From: Desulfarculales bacterium UBA702
GTDB lineage: Bacteria > Desulfobacterota > Syntrophobacteria > Syntrophobacterales > Syntrophobacteraceae
Direction: 5' to 3'
Assembly: GCA_002298165.1 (NCBI GenBank)
Contig: DBMI01000016.1
Location: 1 to 64,000 of the forward strand
Length of the DNA stretch: 64,000 bases
Made by a program: the position numbers and the translations under genes. Position 1 is the stretch's first letter. Every line of letters starts with the position of its first letter. Of the stretch, positions 41,136-50,443 are shown piece by piece. The notes under the pieces were generated by a model. The model was not told the origin of the DNA, did not search any database, and was given only the letters and a program-made list of their open reading frames with translations.

Positions 41136-43088
41136 ATGCCGAAGAGGAACATATATCTGAAGATGAAGACCCTGAGTGAGGCGCTGGAGATCTGGTCCTC
41201 GAAGACCGGTACGATGAGAACCGATGAGGAAATCATCCCCGTGACCGCGGGACTTGGCCGGGTAACCTTCGCCCCGATTACAGCCCGCCGATCCGTTCCT
41301 CACTACCACGGGGCTGCCATGGATGGTTTTGCGGTGGCTGCCCGGAATACTTTCGGAGCAAGCGATACGAACCGGCTCCAACTCGATATACGGACACAGG
41401 CCTTTGCAGTCGATACCGGCGACCCGCTTCCTCCCGGTACCGATGCGGTGATAATGATAGAACAAGTCGAGCAGGTATCGGATAAGACAATTGAAATCCG
41501 CTCGGCGGCTTTCCCGTGGCAGCATGTCAGAAAGGTAGGAGAGGACATAATCGCAGGGGAACTTCTTCTGCCGCGCCTTCACGTGCTAAGGCCCGCCGAT
41601 CTGGGAGCGCTCCTTGCCGCTGGTGCTGCTGAGGTGTCGGTCTTCGCGCGCCCTCGTGTATGGGTACAGCCAACGGGGAGCGAACTGATTTCCGCAAGCA
41701 GGGCCGCCGTGGCGGAGCCGGGACAGATAATCGAATTCAATGGAACGATTCTCTCCGCGATGGTTGCGGAGTGCCATGGCATTCCCGATTTGCGGGAAAT
41801 CGTGGAAGATGATTACGAATGCATTAAGCGATCGCTCCAGGACGCGATTGAGTCTCAATCCGATATAATTTTGATAAACGCCGGCTCCTCGGCCGGTTCC
41901 GAGGACTACACGTCGGCCGTTATAGCCGATCTGGGCGAAGTGTTCGTGCATGGTGTTGCCATGATGCCGGGCAAGCCGGTAATACTGGGCATGGCTGGAG
42001 GCAAGCCGATAGTTGGACTACCGGGATATCCCGTTTCGGCCATAATGGCCTTCGAGCAGTTTGTAAGGCCCCTTCTTTTTTCGATGCAGTCGATGGATTT
42101 TCCGGAATTCGAGTCCATTTCAGCCTCACTTGGTCGCAAGATGCCCTCAAAGCTGGGCCTGGAGGAGTTTGCGAGGGTAATACTCGGCAGGGTGGAGGGA
42201 AAGGTTGTGGCGACGCCTATCCAGAGAGGCGCCGGAATAATCACATCCCTTACACGTGCGGACGGCATCCTTCAGATTCCCCAGGAACAGGAAGGAATCG
42301 AAGAAGGAGCAGATGTAAGGATCCGGCTGCTTCGCCCACGAAATCAAATCGATTTTACCCTTGTGATGATAGGCAGCCACGACAATGCTATTGACCTTAT
42401 CGCAAACGAGATAAGGGCGCGGGACGGCAGGATTCGGCTTTCATCGAGCAACGTCGGAAGCCTTGGAGGGCTGATGGCAATCAGGCGCTCGCTGGCGCAT
42501 TTTGCAGGCTCGCACTTGCTCGACACCGAAACCGGCGAATATAATTACGCGTATATAGAAAGATATCTCAAGGGTAAAGCCGTACGCCTGGTAAAGCTGG
42601 CAATGCGGGAGCAGGGGCTGCTCGTACGGAAGGGAAATCCTCGAAACATCACCGGAATCGATGATCTTATCAGCCCGGATGTGAGCTTTATAAATCGACA
42701 GGCAGGGGCTGGTACACGGGTCCTTTTCGACTACCTGCTGCAGCAGCGCGGGATTTCCCCCGAATCGGTCAAGGGCTACGACCAGGAGGAATTCACTCAT
42801 ATGGCCATTGCTGTAAGCGTGCTAAGCGGAAGAGCCGATGCAGGGATGGCGATTTACTCATCTGCAAGAGCGCTCAACCTCGACTTCATACCGGTCGGGC
42901 GCGAACGCTATGATCTGATAATCCCCGAGAGCGCGTGGGATGATTTTAAAACATGCTGCCTGATGGATGTGATCGTCTCGGATGAGTTCCGGAGGTTGTT
43001 AACCTCCATGGGAGGCTACGATCCGACAGAATCGGGCAGGGTTATGGGAATTTGGAACGGCTATGAATGGACAGAGCGCCAGGTCTGA
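41136..43088 (+). CDS. MoeA domain fused to a periplasmic-binding-protein-like domain
   Basis: Residues 1 to about 400 are MoeA-like (molybdenum insertion into molybdopterin): YHGAAMDGFAVAARN, LPPGTDAVIMIEQVEQV, NAGSSAGSEDYTSAVIADLG and GKPIVGLPGYPVSAIMAFEQ. The last 240 residues are a PBP-like domain (GSHDNAIDLIANEIRARDGR, then FINRQAGAGTRVLFDYLLQQ), the same module that follows ModE-type regulators in other bacteria and is thought to sense molybdate or a cofactor. Such MoeA-PBP fusions are known. ATG 41136 has AAAGG six bases upstream and is preferred to 41130. It overlaps the next gene by 26 bases. Confidence 0.88.
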   Translation: MPKRNIYLKMKTLSEALEIWSSKTGTMRTDEEIIPVTAGLGRVTFAPITARRSVPHYHGAAMDGFAVAARNTFGASDTNRLQLDIRTQAFAVDTGDPLPPGTDAVIMIEQVEQVSDKTIEIRSAAFPWQHVRKVGEDIIAGELLLPRLHVLRPADLGALLAAGAAEVSVFARPRVWVQPTGSELISASRAAVAEPGQIIEFNGTILSAMVAECHGIPDLREIVEDDYECIKRSLQDAIESQSDIILINAGSSAGSEDYTSAVIADLGEVFVHGVAMMPGKPVILGMAGGKPIVGLPGYPVSAIMAFEQFVRPLLFSMQSMDFPEFESISASLGRKMPSKLGLEEFARVILGRVEGKVVATPIQRGAGIITSLTRADGILQIPQEQEGIEEGADVRIRLLRPRNQIDFTLVMIGSHDNAIDLIANEIRARDGRIRLSSSNVGSLGGLMAIRRSLAHFAGSHLLDTETGEYNYAYIERYLKGKAVRLVKLAMREQGLLVRKGNPRNITGIDDLISPDVSFINRQAGAGTRVLFDYLLQQRGISPESVKGYDQEEFTHMAIAVSVLSGRADAGMAIYSSARALNLDFIPVGRERYDLIIPESAWDDFKTCCLMDVIVSDEFRRLLTSMGGYDPTESGRVMGIWNGYEWTERQV

Positions 43089-44028
43089 AAACATTCGCGA
43101 ACATTCCGGTTGCACCGGTGAACCGGGATATTCCGAACTGTCGAGGATTGGTGAGCTTTCACGCAGGGCAGGTATTCTCCAAGAAAAGCTTCGGTCCTGC
43201 GATCTTTGCCCTCGAAAATGCGGTGTTGACAGGATTTCCGGAAAGGCCGGCTTCTGTGGAGTTGACCACCGCCTGAAGATCGCCGCGATCAATATTCATC
43301 CATGGGAAGAACCCCCGATTTCCGGCACCAGGGGGTCCGGCACAATCTTTTTTTCCGGATGCACCCTGCGGTGCCTTTTCTGTCAGAACTACCCGATAAG
43401 CCAACTGGGGGTTGGACGCGAAATCAGCGATGATGAACTCGCCTCGGAAATGCTCAGGCTTCAGAAAAAAGGCGTTCACAACATCAATCTTGTAACTTCC
43501 GCGCACCAGATGGCCGGCTTTGTCCGCGCGCTGGATATTGCGGCACAACGCGGGCTCGGCATACCAATTGTCTATAATTCCGGCGGGTATGAATCCCTCG
43601 ATATACTCGCAATCCTCGACGGAATTATCGATATCTATCTTCCGGATATAAAGTACTCCGATCCGGAAACCGCCCGTAAACTCTCGGGCCCCACTGATTA
43701 TGTCGCAATCAACCGAATGGCACTACTGGAGATGTGGCGCCAGGTCGGCCCGATAGCGACGGATGAGTCAGGCATTGCCCTCCGGGGTATGATCGTCCGC
43801 CATATGGTCCTGCCCCAAGACCTGGCAGGTACGAAAGGATGCCTTGAATTTCTGGCTCGAGAAATCGGCCCGGATGTGTGGGTAAGCATTATGAATCAAT
43901 ACTTTCCCGCCAACAAAGCCCTCAAAATGCCTCCCCTTAATCGCAAACCGACCACGGTAGAATACGAAAATGCGTGCCGGATCCTGATAGACCTCGGATT
44001 AGTAAACGGCTTTACCCAGGAGTGCTGA
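43063..44028 (+). CDS. Radical SAM protein, PflX/COG1313 type
   Basis: Uncharacterised radical S-adenosylmethionine enzyme related to pyruvate formate-lyase activases. An N-terminal cysteine set CDLCPRKCGVDRISGKAGFC is followed by the radical SAM CX3CX2C in FFSGCTLRCLFCQNYPISQ. HNINLVTSAHQM and IYLPDIKYSDPETARKLSG are typical of this group. The start overlaps the moeA-like gene, so translation is probably coupled. It is related to, but not the same as, the radical SAM member of AmmeMemoRadiSam. Substrate unknown. Confidence 0.88.
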   Translation: MNGQSARSENIREHSGCTGEPGYSELSRIGELSRRAGILQEKLRSCDLCPRKCGVDRISGKAGFCGVDHRLKIAAINIHPWEEPPISGTRGSGTIFFSGCTLRCLFCQNYPISQLGVGREISDDELASEMLRLQKKGVHNINLVTSAHQMAGFVRALDIAAQRGLGIPIVYNSGGYESLDILAILDGIIDIYLPDIKYSDPETARKLSGPTDYVAINRMALLEMWRQVGPIATDESGIALRGMIVRHMVLPQDLAGTKGCLEFLAREIGPDVWVSIMNQYFPANKALKMPPLNRKPTTVEYENACRILIDLGLVNGFTQEC

Positions 44029-44167
44029 ATGAATCGGCATCCTACTCCGAACGCCCGTTTGGCAACAGTACTGTAGCCGCTGAATATGGCGCACCGACCT
44101 CCAAGTGCTTATAAAAACTTTCTTCCTGGTGTATTGAATAATTGAAACCCCAGATGAAAGTCCAATT

Positions 44168-45472
44168 GTGACTCAGCCCCATTCCGGCCCCAAACCACGC
44201 ACATTAGACTCCGGCACTCTTGCGGCGGCTGAAAAAGTACTCGGGGTAGGGCGGGGTGGTCCATTCTACAGGAGGCTGCTGCCCTTCCTGGGCCCGGCAT
44301 TCGTTGCGGCGGTGGCCTATGTCGATCCCGGGAATTTTGCGACTAATATCCAGGGAGGGGCCAAATATGGTTATACTCTACTGTGGGTGATAATAGTCAG
44401 CAATCTTATGGCAATGCTTATCCAGTTGCTTTCCGCCAAATTGGGGATCGCAACCGGCTTGAACCTGGCTGAGTTGTGCAGAGACAGACTGCCCCGCCCG
44501 ATGGTCTGGGTAATGTGGGTTATTATGGAAGTCGTGGCTATTGCAACCGATCTGGCGGAATTCATTGGGGCAGCAGTCGGTTTATATCTCCTTTTCCATA
44601 TTCCACCTGTCTGGGCCGGGTTGATTACGGCCGTTATCACTTTTTTGGTGCTTGGGTTGCAGGGCTACGGATTCCGACCCATAGAAGCAGTTATAGCCGT
44701 TTTGATCGGCATTGTCGCACTTAGCTACCTTATCGAGATCTTCCTGGTGAAGCCTGATTTGGCGCTGGTGGCTCATGCCGTCTTCTTCCCCCGTTTTGTA
44801 GACAGGGAAAGCCTCGTGCTTGCCACCGGAATACTTGGGGCTACAGTCATGCCCCATGTCATTTTTCTACACTCCGCCCTGATGCAGGGGAGAATCGTGG
44901 TAAAGGACCCTGTAAAGCTAAAGAGGCTCTTTCGATATGAAATCGCTGATGTCGTGCTGGCGATGACGATTGCCGGCGCGGTAAATGCCGCCATGCTTAT
45001 AATGGCAGCATCGACTTTTTACAGTCGGGGACTGTACGAAATAGGAACAATCGAAGAGGCTTACCTGACGCTCACTCCGTTTCTCGGAAGAGCGGCAAGC
45101 GACATTTTCGCCGTTTCGCTGCTGGCCTCCGGACTCTCTTCTTCCGCGGTGGGCACAATGTCCGGACAGGTAATAATGCAGGGTTTTCTCCACTACAAAA
45201 TACCGATATGGGTAAGGCGGCTGGTAACTGTAACGCCGGCTCTTGTCGTTTTGGCAATGGGTCTGGATGCGACCAGGACCCTCGTGATAAGCCAGGTTGT
45301 GCTCAGCTTCGGTTTGCCTTTCGCCGTGATCCCTCTGGTGGTGTTTTCAGGAAACAAAAAGCTAATGGGGCCGCTTGTGAACAGACCGTTGACCTCCGCG
45401 CTGGCTTCAGCATCAGCTCTTTTGATCATTGCACTGAATGTATACCTTCTCTACAGCCTGGCCGCGGGGTAG
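44168..45472 (+). CDS. mntH: NRAMP-family divalent metal transporter (Mn/Fe)
   Basis: Proton-coupled importer of Mn2+ or Fe2+ in the inner membrane. About eleven hydrophobic helices are visible in 434 residues. The first contains the metal-binding DPGN (AAVAYVDPGNFATNIQGG) and the sixth the MPH motif (GATVMPHVIFLHSAL), both diagnostic of NRAMP. The start is GTG with weak GAAAG upstream. It begins a same-strand cluster with two universal stress proteins, separated from them by an inverted-repeat element. Confidence 0.9.
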   Translation: MTQPHSGPKPRTLDSGTLAAAEKVLGVGRGGPFYRRLLPFLGPAFVAAVAYVDPGNFATNIQGGAKYGYTLLWVIIVSNLMAMLIQLLSAKLGIATGLNLAELCRDRLPRPMVWVMWVIMEVVAIATDLAEFIGAAVGLYLLFHIPPVWAGLITAVITFLVLGLQGYGFRPIEAVIAVLIGIVALSYLIEIFLVKPDLALVAHAVFFPRFVDRESLVLATGILGATVMPHVIFLHSALMQGRIVVKDPVKLKRLFRYEIADVVLAMTIAGAVNAAMLIMAASTFYSRGLYEIGTIEEAYLTLTPFLGRAASDIFAVSLLASGLSSSAVGTMSGQVIMQGFLHYKIPIWVRRLVTVTPALVVLAMGLDATRTLVISQVVLSFGLPFAVIPLVVFSGNKKLMGPLVNRPLTSALASASALLIIALNVYLLYSLAAG

Positions 45473-45480
45473 ATATTATA

Positions 45481-45609
45481 GCGGAGTGCGCGAAGAACGC
45501 TGAGTAAAGATGTGGGTTTCCAATCGTTTTTGCCTGAAGAGTAGAAATGGTGCAGGCTGAAGTTTAAAAATTCTTTAGCATTCCTCTGCGTTCTCCGCGC
45601 CCTCCGCGG
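45481..45609. repeat. Imperfect inverted-repeat element between mntH and a universal stress protein gene
   Basis: The left arm 45481-45507 begins GCGGAGTGCGCGAAGAACGC and the right arm 45581-45609, read on the other strand, contains GCGGAGGGCGCGGAGAACGC; about 22 of 27 positions match. The arms flank about 70 bases. The arm sequence looks like a dispersed intergenic repeat seen in various genomes (from memory). It could be a small non-autonomous element or a transcript-end hairpin. Confidence 0.55.
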
Positions 45610-45636
45610 TGAATAGATTTTAGGCCGGAGACTTTT

Positions 45637-46542
45637 ATGTTTAAAAATCTACTTGTCCCTCTTGATGGATCCCAACTCGCGGAGTCTGTCATCCCCGTGG
45701 TAAGAAGATTGGTCGAACTGTGCGGGTGCTCGGTAAAGCTCCTTCACGTTATCGAAAAGCGACCGCCAAGCTCTATCCACGGCGATACTCATCTTCAAGA
45801 TGTAAGGGGAGCCGAGAAGTATCTTGCCGCCGTTTCCAGCCGACTGGAGCAATTGGGAATAAAAGCCTCCAGTCATGTGCACACAGTGCCTCAGGGAGAC
45901 ATTCCAAAGTGCATCGCGGAGCATGCCGAAGAACTCGATCAGGACCTTATAGTTTTATGTACTCACGGCAGCAGCGGAGTCAAAAGGTTTGTCTTTGGAA
46001 CCAATGCCGAACAGGTCCTGACCCACGGCAAAACACCGGTCATGCTGGTTAAAGCCGATCTCAAAGGCCGTCCTCCGCGTTTTGGACCAAACAATATTGT
46101 CGCGCTTCTCGAAAACGCGCCTGAAAGCGCGTTGGTATTGACCGGGTGCGGCGAATTGGCGAAGATATCCGGTGCCGGGCTGTTTCTTCTCTACGTTGTG
46201 CCAACCCTTTCCGCAATGACTCCCGGTGAAGCTCCAGGCGGACTGCTTGTGCCGCGTACAACACGGCTGCTGCTCGACCTGGAGACGGAACAGACCTTGG
46301 AGAAAATGCACGAACAGGTTAAGGAACTGATAGCGGAGGGGATCGAGGCCGACGGTACGGTCAGGCGCGGCGATGTAGTGAGCGCGGTTATTGGAGTGGC
46401 TCAAAAAAAAGAGGCGGATCTCGTTGCCCTGGCGACACGAGGATTGTCCGGCATTGGAGCAATGTGGGAAAAGGACCTGGTCTCCGGAATTTCGGGAAAA
46501 TTTGATGGCGTTCTCCTGGTGTTTCCAGCTCTTAAAGATTGA
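45637..46542 (+). CDS. Universal stress protein, two UspA domains
   Basis: Tandem UspA protein, often linked to stress survival and growth arrest. Domain 1 (FKNLLVPLDGSQLAESVIPV to about residue 145) has a nucleotide-loop-like CTHGSSGVKRFVFGT, with Cys in place of the first Gly. Domain 2 (NNIVALLENAPESALVLTGC onward) is more divergent, and its loop is degraded (ATRGLSGIGAMWEKD). GGAG precedes the ATG. It is followed directly by a receiver-domain gene and another Usp gene. Confidence 0.88.
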   Translation: MFKNLLVPLDGSQLAESVIPVVRRLVELCGCSVKLLHVIEKRPPSSIHGDTHLQDVRGAEKYLAAVSSRLEQLGIKASSHVHTVPQGDIPKCIAEHAEELDQDLIVLCTHGSSGVKRFVFGTNAEQVLTHGKTPVMLVKADLKGRPPRFGPNNIVALLENAPESALVLTGCGELAKISGAGLFLLYVVPTLSAMTPGEAPGGLLVPRTTRLLLDLETEQTLEKMHEQVKELIAEGIEADGTVRRGDVVSAVIGVAQKKEADLVALATRGLSGIGAMWEKDLVSGISGKFDGVLLVFPALKD

Positions 46543-46586
46543 TTTCCCCGTCTATGAAAGTACCTCTGGGAGGGTTGGTCGATTTG

Positions 46587-46982
46587 ATGTATAGGAAATT
46601 CAACATTCTGGTTGCGGATAAGAACCAGATAGTTTGTGATGTATTGAGGCGAGAACTGACTGCAGAGGGATATCTAGTCTCCTCTTCGGGGGATTTGGAC
46701 CAGATCCTGCTTCAAATCGAAGGGGATAATTCACCCGATCTGCTGGTAGTTGATTTCGAGATTCCCGGGCTGGATAGTGCAGTTTTGGTAGAGAAGGCAC
46801 AGAAGCGAAACCCGCCGCTGCCGGTAATAATTCATACTTTTCTCACTGCGGAATCACAGCGGGACGAGCAGAGCGGAACCAAAACATACATCGAAGAAAG
46901 CCGTAACATTGAGCACCTGAAATCAGCTGTCGCAGATATGTTGAAAAGATTCAATCCGGAAGCTGGTGGTGAGAAACGGTAG
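46587..46982 (+). CDS. Receiver-domain protein, divergent
   Basis: A 131-residue single receiver domain. FNILVADKNQIVCDVLRREL holds the acidic pocket and LLVVDFEIPGLDSAVL the presumptive phospho-acceptor Asp. The segment where Lys-Pro normally follows beta-5 is changed to TKTYIEESRN, so signalling chemistry may be altered. The start is uncertain (ATG 46587, or ATG 46554 or TTG 46539). It lies between two Usp genes on the same strand; a regulatory link is inference. Confidence 0.72.
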   Translation: MYRKFNILVADKNQIVCDVLRRELTAEGYLVSSSGDLDQILLQIEGDNSPDLLVVDFEIPGLDSAVLVEKAQKRNPPLPVIIHTFLTAESQRDEQSGTKTYIEESRNIEHLKSAVADMLKRFNPEAGGEKR

Positions 46983-47001
46983 GGTATATTTTTAAGTGGT
47001 C

Positions 47002-47020
47002 AAACCCGTCAGGGTTTTTT
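47002..47020 (+). terminator. Possible weak intrinsic terminator
   Basis: Stem AAACCC/GGGTTT with a 4-base loop, followed by TTT. It lies 20 bases after the receiver gene, before the second Usp gene. Confidence 0.4.
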
Positions 47021-47047
47021 GGGGATTAATCTATTAAGGATCCATGA

Positions 47048-48010
47048 ATGCCAGTACCCAGTCGCGACAAGATTCTCATTTCGGTTGACGGGTCTGAGCC
47101 GTCACTTAATGCAGTGCGGTATGCTGCATCAATAATCGACCCCCGCCGGTTCGATATTGTTTTGCTCCACGTGTTGACCAGAGTACCGGAATCATTTCTG
47201 GACCTTCAAAAGATGCCCTCCTATAAATACAGGATTGTCAGCATAGATTCCTGGGAACAGCAGCAGGAAGCAATTATCGGGAGGTTCATGGAAAAGGCGC
47301 GGGGAATCCTTTTCGACCGAGGATTTTCGCCGGAGAAGGTATGCGTGAAAATCCACGAGAGAAATCTCGGGATATCGCGCGATGTTGCCGCTGAGGCGCA
47401 AAACGATTACAAGGCAATAGTGGTTGGGCGAAAGGGAATGGGCGACCTTAAGGATTTCGTTCTGGGAGGGATCGCAAACAGGATATTGGAGCTTTCGCCA
47501 ATACCTGTCTGGATAATAGGCGGCGCCGAATCTCCAGGGAAAATCCTTGTGTGCATGGATAAATCCGAAGGCGCGATGGGGGCCGTAAAACACCTGGGAA
47601 GGATAATCGGGAAAACGGCCGCCGACGAGGTAGTTCTTCTTCATGTAGTCCTGGGATTCAGCGGGTTCAGGAAGTTTGTTCGAGACGTATTCGGATCTGA
47701 AGACGATCAATCCACCGTCGAGAGCATCGAAAAAGAACTAAATGCAGCTGCAAAAGCGCTTGAGCCCTCATTTGAATCCGCAATTGAGGAATTGACCTTG
47801 GCTGGAGTTGACCCTTCGCTGATCAGCCGAAAAATAGTTTACGGTACGAACTGTGCCAACACCATTATTGAAGAAGCGGAAAAAGGTGGTTTCGATACGA
47901 TAATTGTCGGCCGAAGGGGAATTTCACGTGTCGAACAGTTTGTAATGGGTCGAGTGAGCAGTAAGGTTATTCAACTGTCAAAAGATATGGCGGTCTGGAT
48001 CGTAAGCTAG
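47048..48010 (+). CDS. Universal stress protein, two UspA domains
   Basis: Second tandem Usp of the cluster, 320 residues. Domain 1 starts KILISVDGSEPSLNAVRYAA and has the loop VVGRKGMGDLKDFVLGG; domain 2 starts KILVCMDKSEGAMGAVKHLG and has VGRRGISRVEQFVMGRV, both close to the ATP-binding G-2X-G-9X-G pattern but without the final Ser/Thr. It is clearly distinct from the first Usp, so they are not a recent duplication. Confidence 0.88.
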   Translation: MPVPSRDKILISVDGSEPSLNAVRYAASIIDPRRFDIVLLHVLTRVPESFLDLQKMPSYKYRIVSIDSWEQQQEAIIGRFMEKARGILFDRGFSPEKVCVKIHERNLGISRDVAAEAQNDYKAIVVGRKGMGDLKDFVLGGIANRILELSPIPVWIIGGAESPGKILVCMDKSEGAMGAVKHLGRIIGKTAADEVVLLHVVLGFSGFRKFVRDVFGSEDDQSTVESIEKELNAAAKALEPSFESAIEELTLAGVDPSLISRKIVYGTNCANTIIEEAEKGGFDTIIVGRRGISRVEQFVMGRVSSKVIQLSKDMAVWIVS

Positions 48011-48144
48011 GCAGCCTCAAAAAAGGCCATCGAAACCGGCATAATCCACTATTGGTTCATCCCCGAAGTCTTCTGTGATAACATACTTAATTTTCGTCAC
48101 TGATACCAAATAGTCTGGTCCCAAATAGAAGGTATGGGGAAACA

Positions 48145-49659
48145 ATGCCCTCTCCACGGATAGTTTGTGTTCTTGGTATGCATCGGGCAGGAACAAGCGC
48201 TCTGGCGCGATCTCTAATGTGCCTGGATGTAGGGCTTGGGGATAATCTGCTCGCCGGGGGTGAAGACAACCCAAAGGGTTTCTTTGAGGATTTAGATGTC
48301 CTTTCCCTGAATGAGAAACTCCTGGAGAGAATAGGGCTTAACTGGGCCTCCATTACTTTAATCGACCCGAAGGAATTAACGGGTGAAAAGCATGCCGACC
48401 TATTCGAAAAAGCTGTAAACATCGTAAACGAGCATACATCGAAACTTGCATCCTGGGGTTTCAAGGATCCAAGGGTGTCAAGGCTTTTACCTTTCTGGCA
48501 GAAGGTATTCGAGCACCTGGGATTATCCGCCGCCTATCTGATCTGCCTCAGAAATCCGATCAGCGTCGCCCGGTCACTCCGGACCCGAAACAACTTTCCC
48601 GCCACATGGTCGCATCTTATGTGGCTGCTGCACTACTACTCCGCTTTCAGGAATACCGAAGGCAAACCCAGCCTGGTAGTCGACTACGATCTGCTTTTGT
48701 CCGAGCCCAGAATGCAGATCGAGAGGATTGCATCCTTTCTGGGTCGCGGCGTTGACGAATTCGAAGAGAGAATTAGATCCTTTGCAAATGATTTCTTAGA
48801 CTCCAAGCTTTGCCACAGCAGGATCCCCGAAACATCGGAAAAGCATGACTATGGCGTACCCGATTTGAGCAATTTCCATGAATGGGCTTTGAGACTGGCA
48901 AATGACGATCCTGCGGCAACTTCCACTTGTGCTGATATATCATTGAGAGTCGAAAGATCATTTCAGTCAATGTCCGGAGTTTTGGAACTTTTCGACAACC
49001 AGAAGTCTCGAACCGATTCTCTGCTTTCTAAAACGACTGAACTTGAAGAAGCTAAAAGCTTCCTGAAAGCCGAAGCCGCGAACCTTAAAGCGTGGAACAA
49101 CTCCCTCGAATCTGGATTTAATTCTCTTCGCTCGTCGCTCATAGAACTCCAGTCAGCTAAAGATTCCGCGATAGCTTCGCTGCAAACGGATATTCGCACC
49201 TTGCATTCACAAATAAATTTGCTCGGGGATGAAAATGCCGCGTTGAAGCTGGATTGCGATAACCAGCGGGCCGAGATTTCCTTGATAAAGGAATCACTGG
49301 TATCCAGATCGAAAGTGATTGACAGGCATTTTATCCGGGACCTCACCTGTAAATCTCCCGGGAAGACCTGGAGGAGGATCAGTGACGCGCGCCTCATTCT
49401 TAAGAGCGGAATGTTTGATAGCGAATACTACTTAAGGCGTTATACCGATGTAGCAATCAGCGGTATGAATCCTCTGGCTCATTTCTTATTATATGGAACT
49501 GAAGATTACCGAGACCCTGGTCCAAGTTTCAGCACTTCCGATTATCTTCGCAAAAACCCGGATGCAGCGGCTTCCGGCATGAACCCGCTTGTACACTATA
49601 TCCGCTATCGTGGGGCGCAATCCTTGCCGCAAACCGATGAAGAGAGCGATGACAGGTGA
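48145..49659 (+). CDS. Sulfotransferase-family protein with coiled coil and C-terminal surface-polysaccharide repeat domain
   Basis: Residues 1-250 look like a PAPS-dependent sulfotransferase: the 5'-phosphosulfate loop VLGMHRAGTSALARSL, then GFFEDLDVLSLNEKLL and, further on, ICLRNPISVARSLRTRN, the 3'-phosphate-binding Arg/Ser region. Residues 270-390 are predicted coiled coil (ELEEAKSFLKAEAANLK). The last 90 residues hold two copies of a repeat (FDSEYYLRRYTDVAISGMNP and FSTSDYLRKNPDAAASGMNP), a module I know from large glycosyltransferases. Target is probably a cell-surface glycan (inference). cysC follows 33 bases later. Confidence 0.8.
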   Translation: MPSPRIVCVLGMHRAGTSALARSLMCLDVGLGDNLLAGGEDNPKGFFEDLDVLSLNEKLLERIGLNWASITLIDPKELTGEKHADLFEKAVNIVNEHTSKLASWGFKDPRVSRLLPFWQKVFEHLGLSAAYLICLRNPISVARSLRTRNNFPATWSHLMWLLHYYSAFRNTEGKPSLVVDYDLLLSEPRMQIERIASFLGRGVDEFEERIRSFANDFLDSKLCHSRIPETSEKHDYGVPDLSNFHEWALRLANDDPAATSTCADISLRVERSFQSMSGVLELFDNQKSRTDSLLSKTTELEEAKSFLKAEAANLKAWNNSLESGFNSLRSSLIELQSAKDSAIASLQTDIRTLHSQINLLGDENAALKLDCDNQRAEISLIKESLVSRSKVIDRHFIRDLTCKSPGKTWRRISDARLILKSGMFDSEYYLRRYTDVAISGMNPLAHFLLYGTEDYRDPGPSFSTSDYLRKNPDAAASGMNPLVHYIRYRGAQSLPQTDEESDDR

Positions 49660-49692
49660 CAAGAATAGCCTTTTTTCAGATATGGAGTCGAA

Positions 49693-50337
49693 ATGCATAC
49701 CGAACAAAAAGCTACAAATATTACTTGGCACAGCACCAGGGTGACGCGAAAAGACCGTGAATCAATTCTGAGCCAGTCCGGAACCACCATCTGGTTCACC
49801 GGTCTGCCATCTTCGGGAAAAAGTACGACAGCATTTGCCCTGGAGTATGCGCTTGCCCGGCGCGGTTTCCTCTCTTACGTGCTGGACGGCGACAACGTTC
49901 GGCATGGGCTGAATAAGAACCTGGGATTTGCAGCCGCTGATCGCGAGGAAAATATACGGCGAGTGGCGGAAGTGGCAAAGCTGTTCGCGGATGCGGGAGT
50001 AATAGCAATAACCAGTCTTATATCACCGTACATAAAAGATAGGGAATTTGCGCGCCGCATACATGCGGAAGCGGGATTGGGATTTTTCGAGGTCTTCGTG
50101 GATACGCCTCTCGATGTGTGCGAGTGCAGAGACCCTAAAGGGCTTTACGCGAAAGCCAGGAGAGGGGAACTGAAGGGATTTACCGGGATTGACGATCCTT
50201 ACGAAGACCCACCGAAACCGGAAATTATCATACAAACTCATGAACAGCCGCCTGAAAAAATTGCCGAGCAGATAATAGATTGCTTGATTGAAGCCAATCG
50301 GCTGCCGATAAAGGGGAAAGCCGTGCAGGGGCGGTAA
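49693..50337 (+). CDS. cysC: Adenylylsulfate kinase
   Basis: Phosphorylates APS to PAPS, the donor for sulfotransferases. The P-loop is WFTGLPSSGKSTTAFALEYA (about residues 34-53), followed by LDGDNVRHGLNKNLGFAAAD and REENIRR, then FFEVFVDTPLDVCECRDPKG, all characteristic of APS kinase. No sulfurylase domain is fused. GGAG precedes the ATG. The position directly after a sulfotransferase gene, rather than with assimilatory genes, suggests PAPS made here is for sulfation (inference). Confidence 0.95.
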   Translation: MHTEQKATNITWHSTRVTRKDRESILSQSGTTIWFTGLPSSGKSTTAFALEYALARRGFLSYVLDGDNVRHGLNKNLGFAAADREENIRRVAEVAKLFADAGVIAITSLISPYIKDREFARRIHAEAGLGFFEVFVDTPLDVCECRDPKGLYAKARRGELKGFTGIDDPYEDPPKPEIIIQTHEQPPEKIAEQIIDCLIEANRLPIKGKAVQGR

Positions 50338-50443
50338 GCGGCCGATCCTTTCGGGCTTAAGAACATGAAAGTTGGTTGATTTTGCTTAATGAATCCATAG
50401 CTCGGCTCTGCCGACTGTTAGCTACTATTACCAGGAGGTCTAG

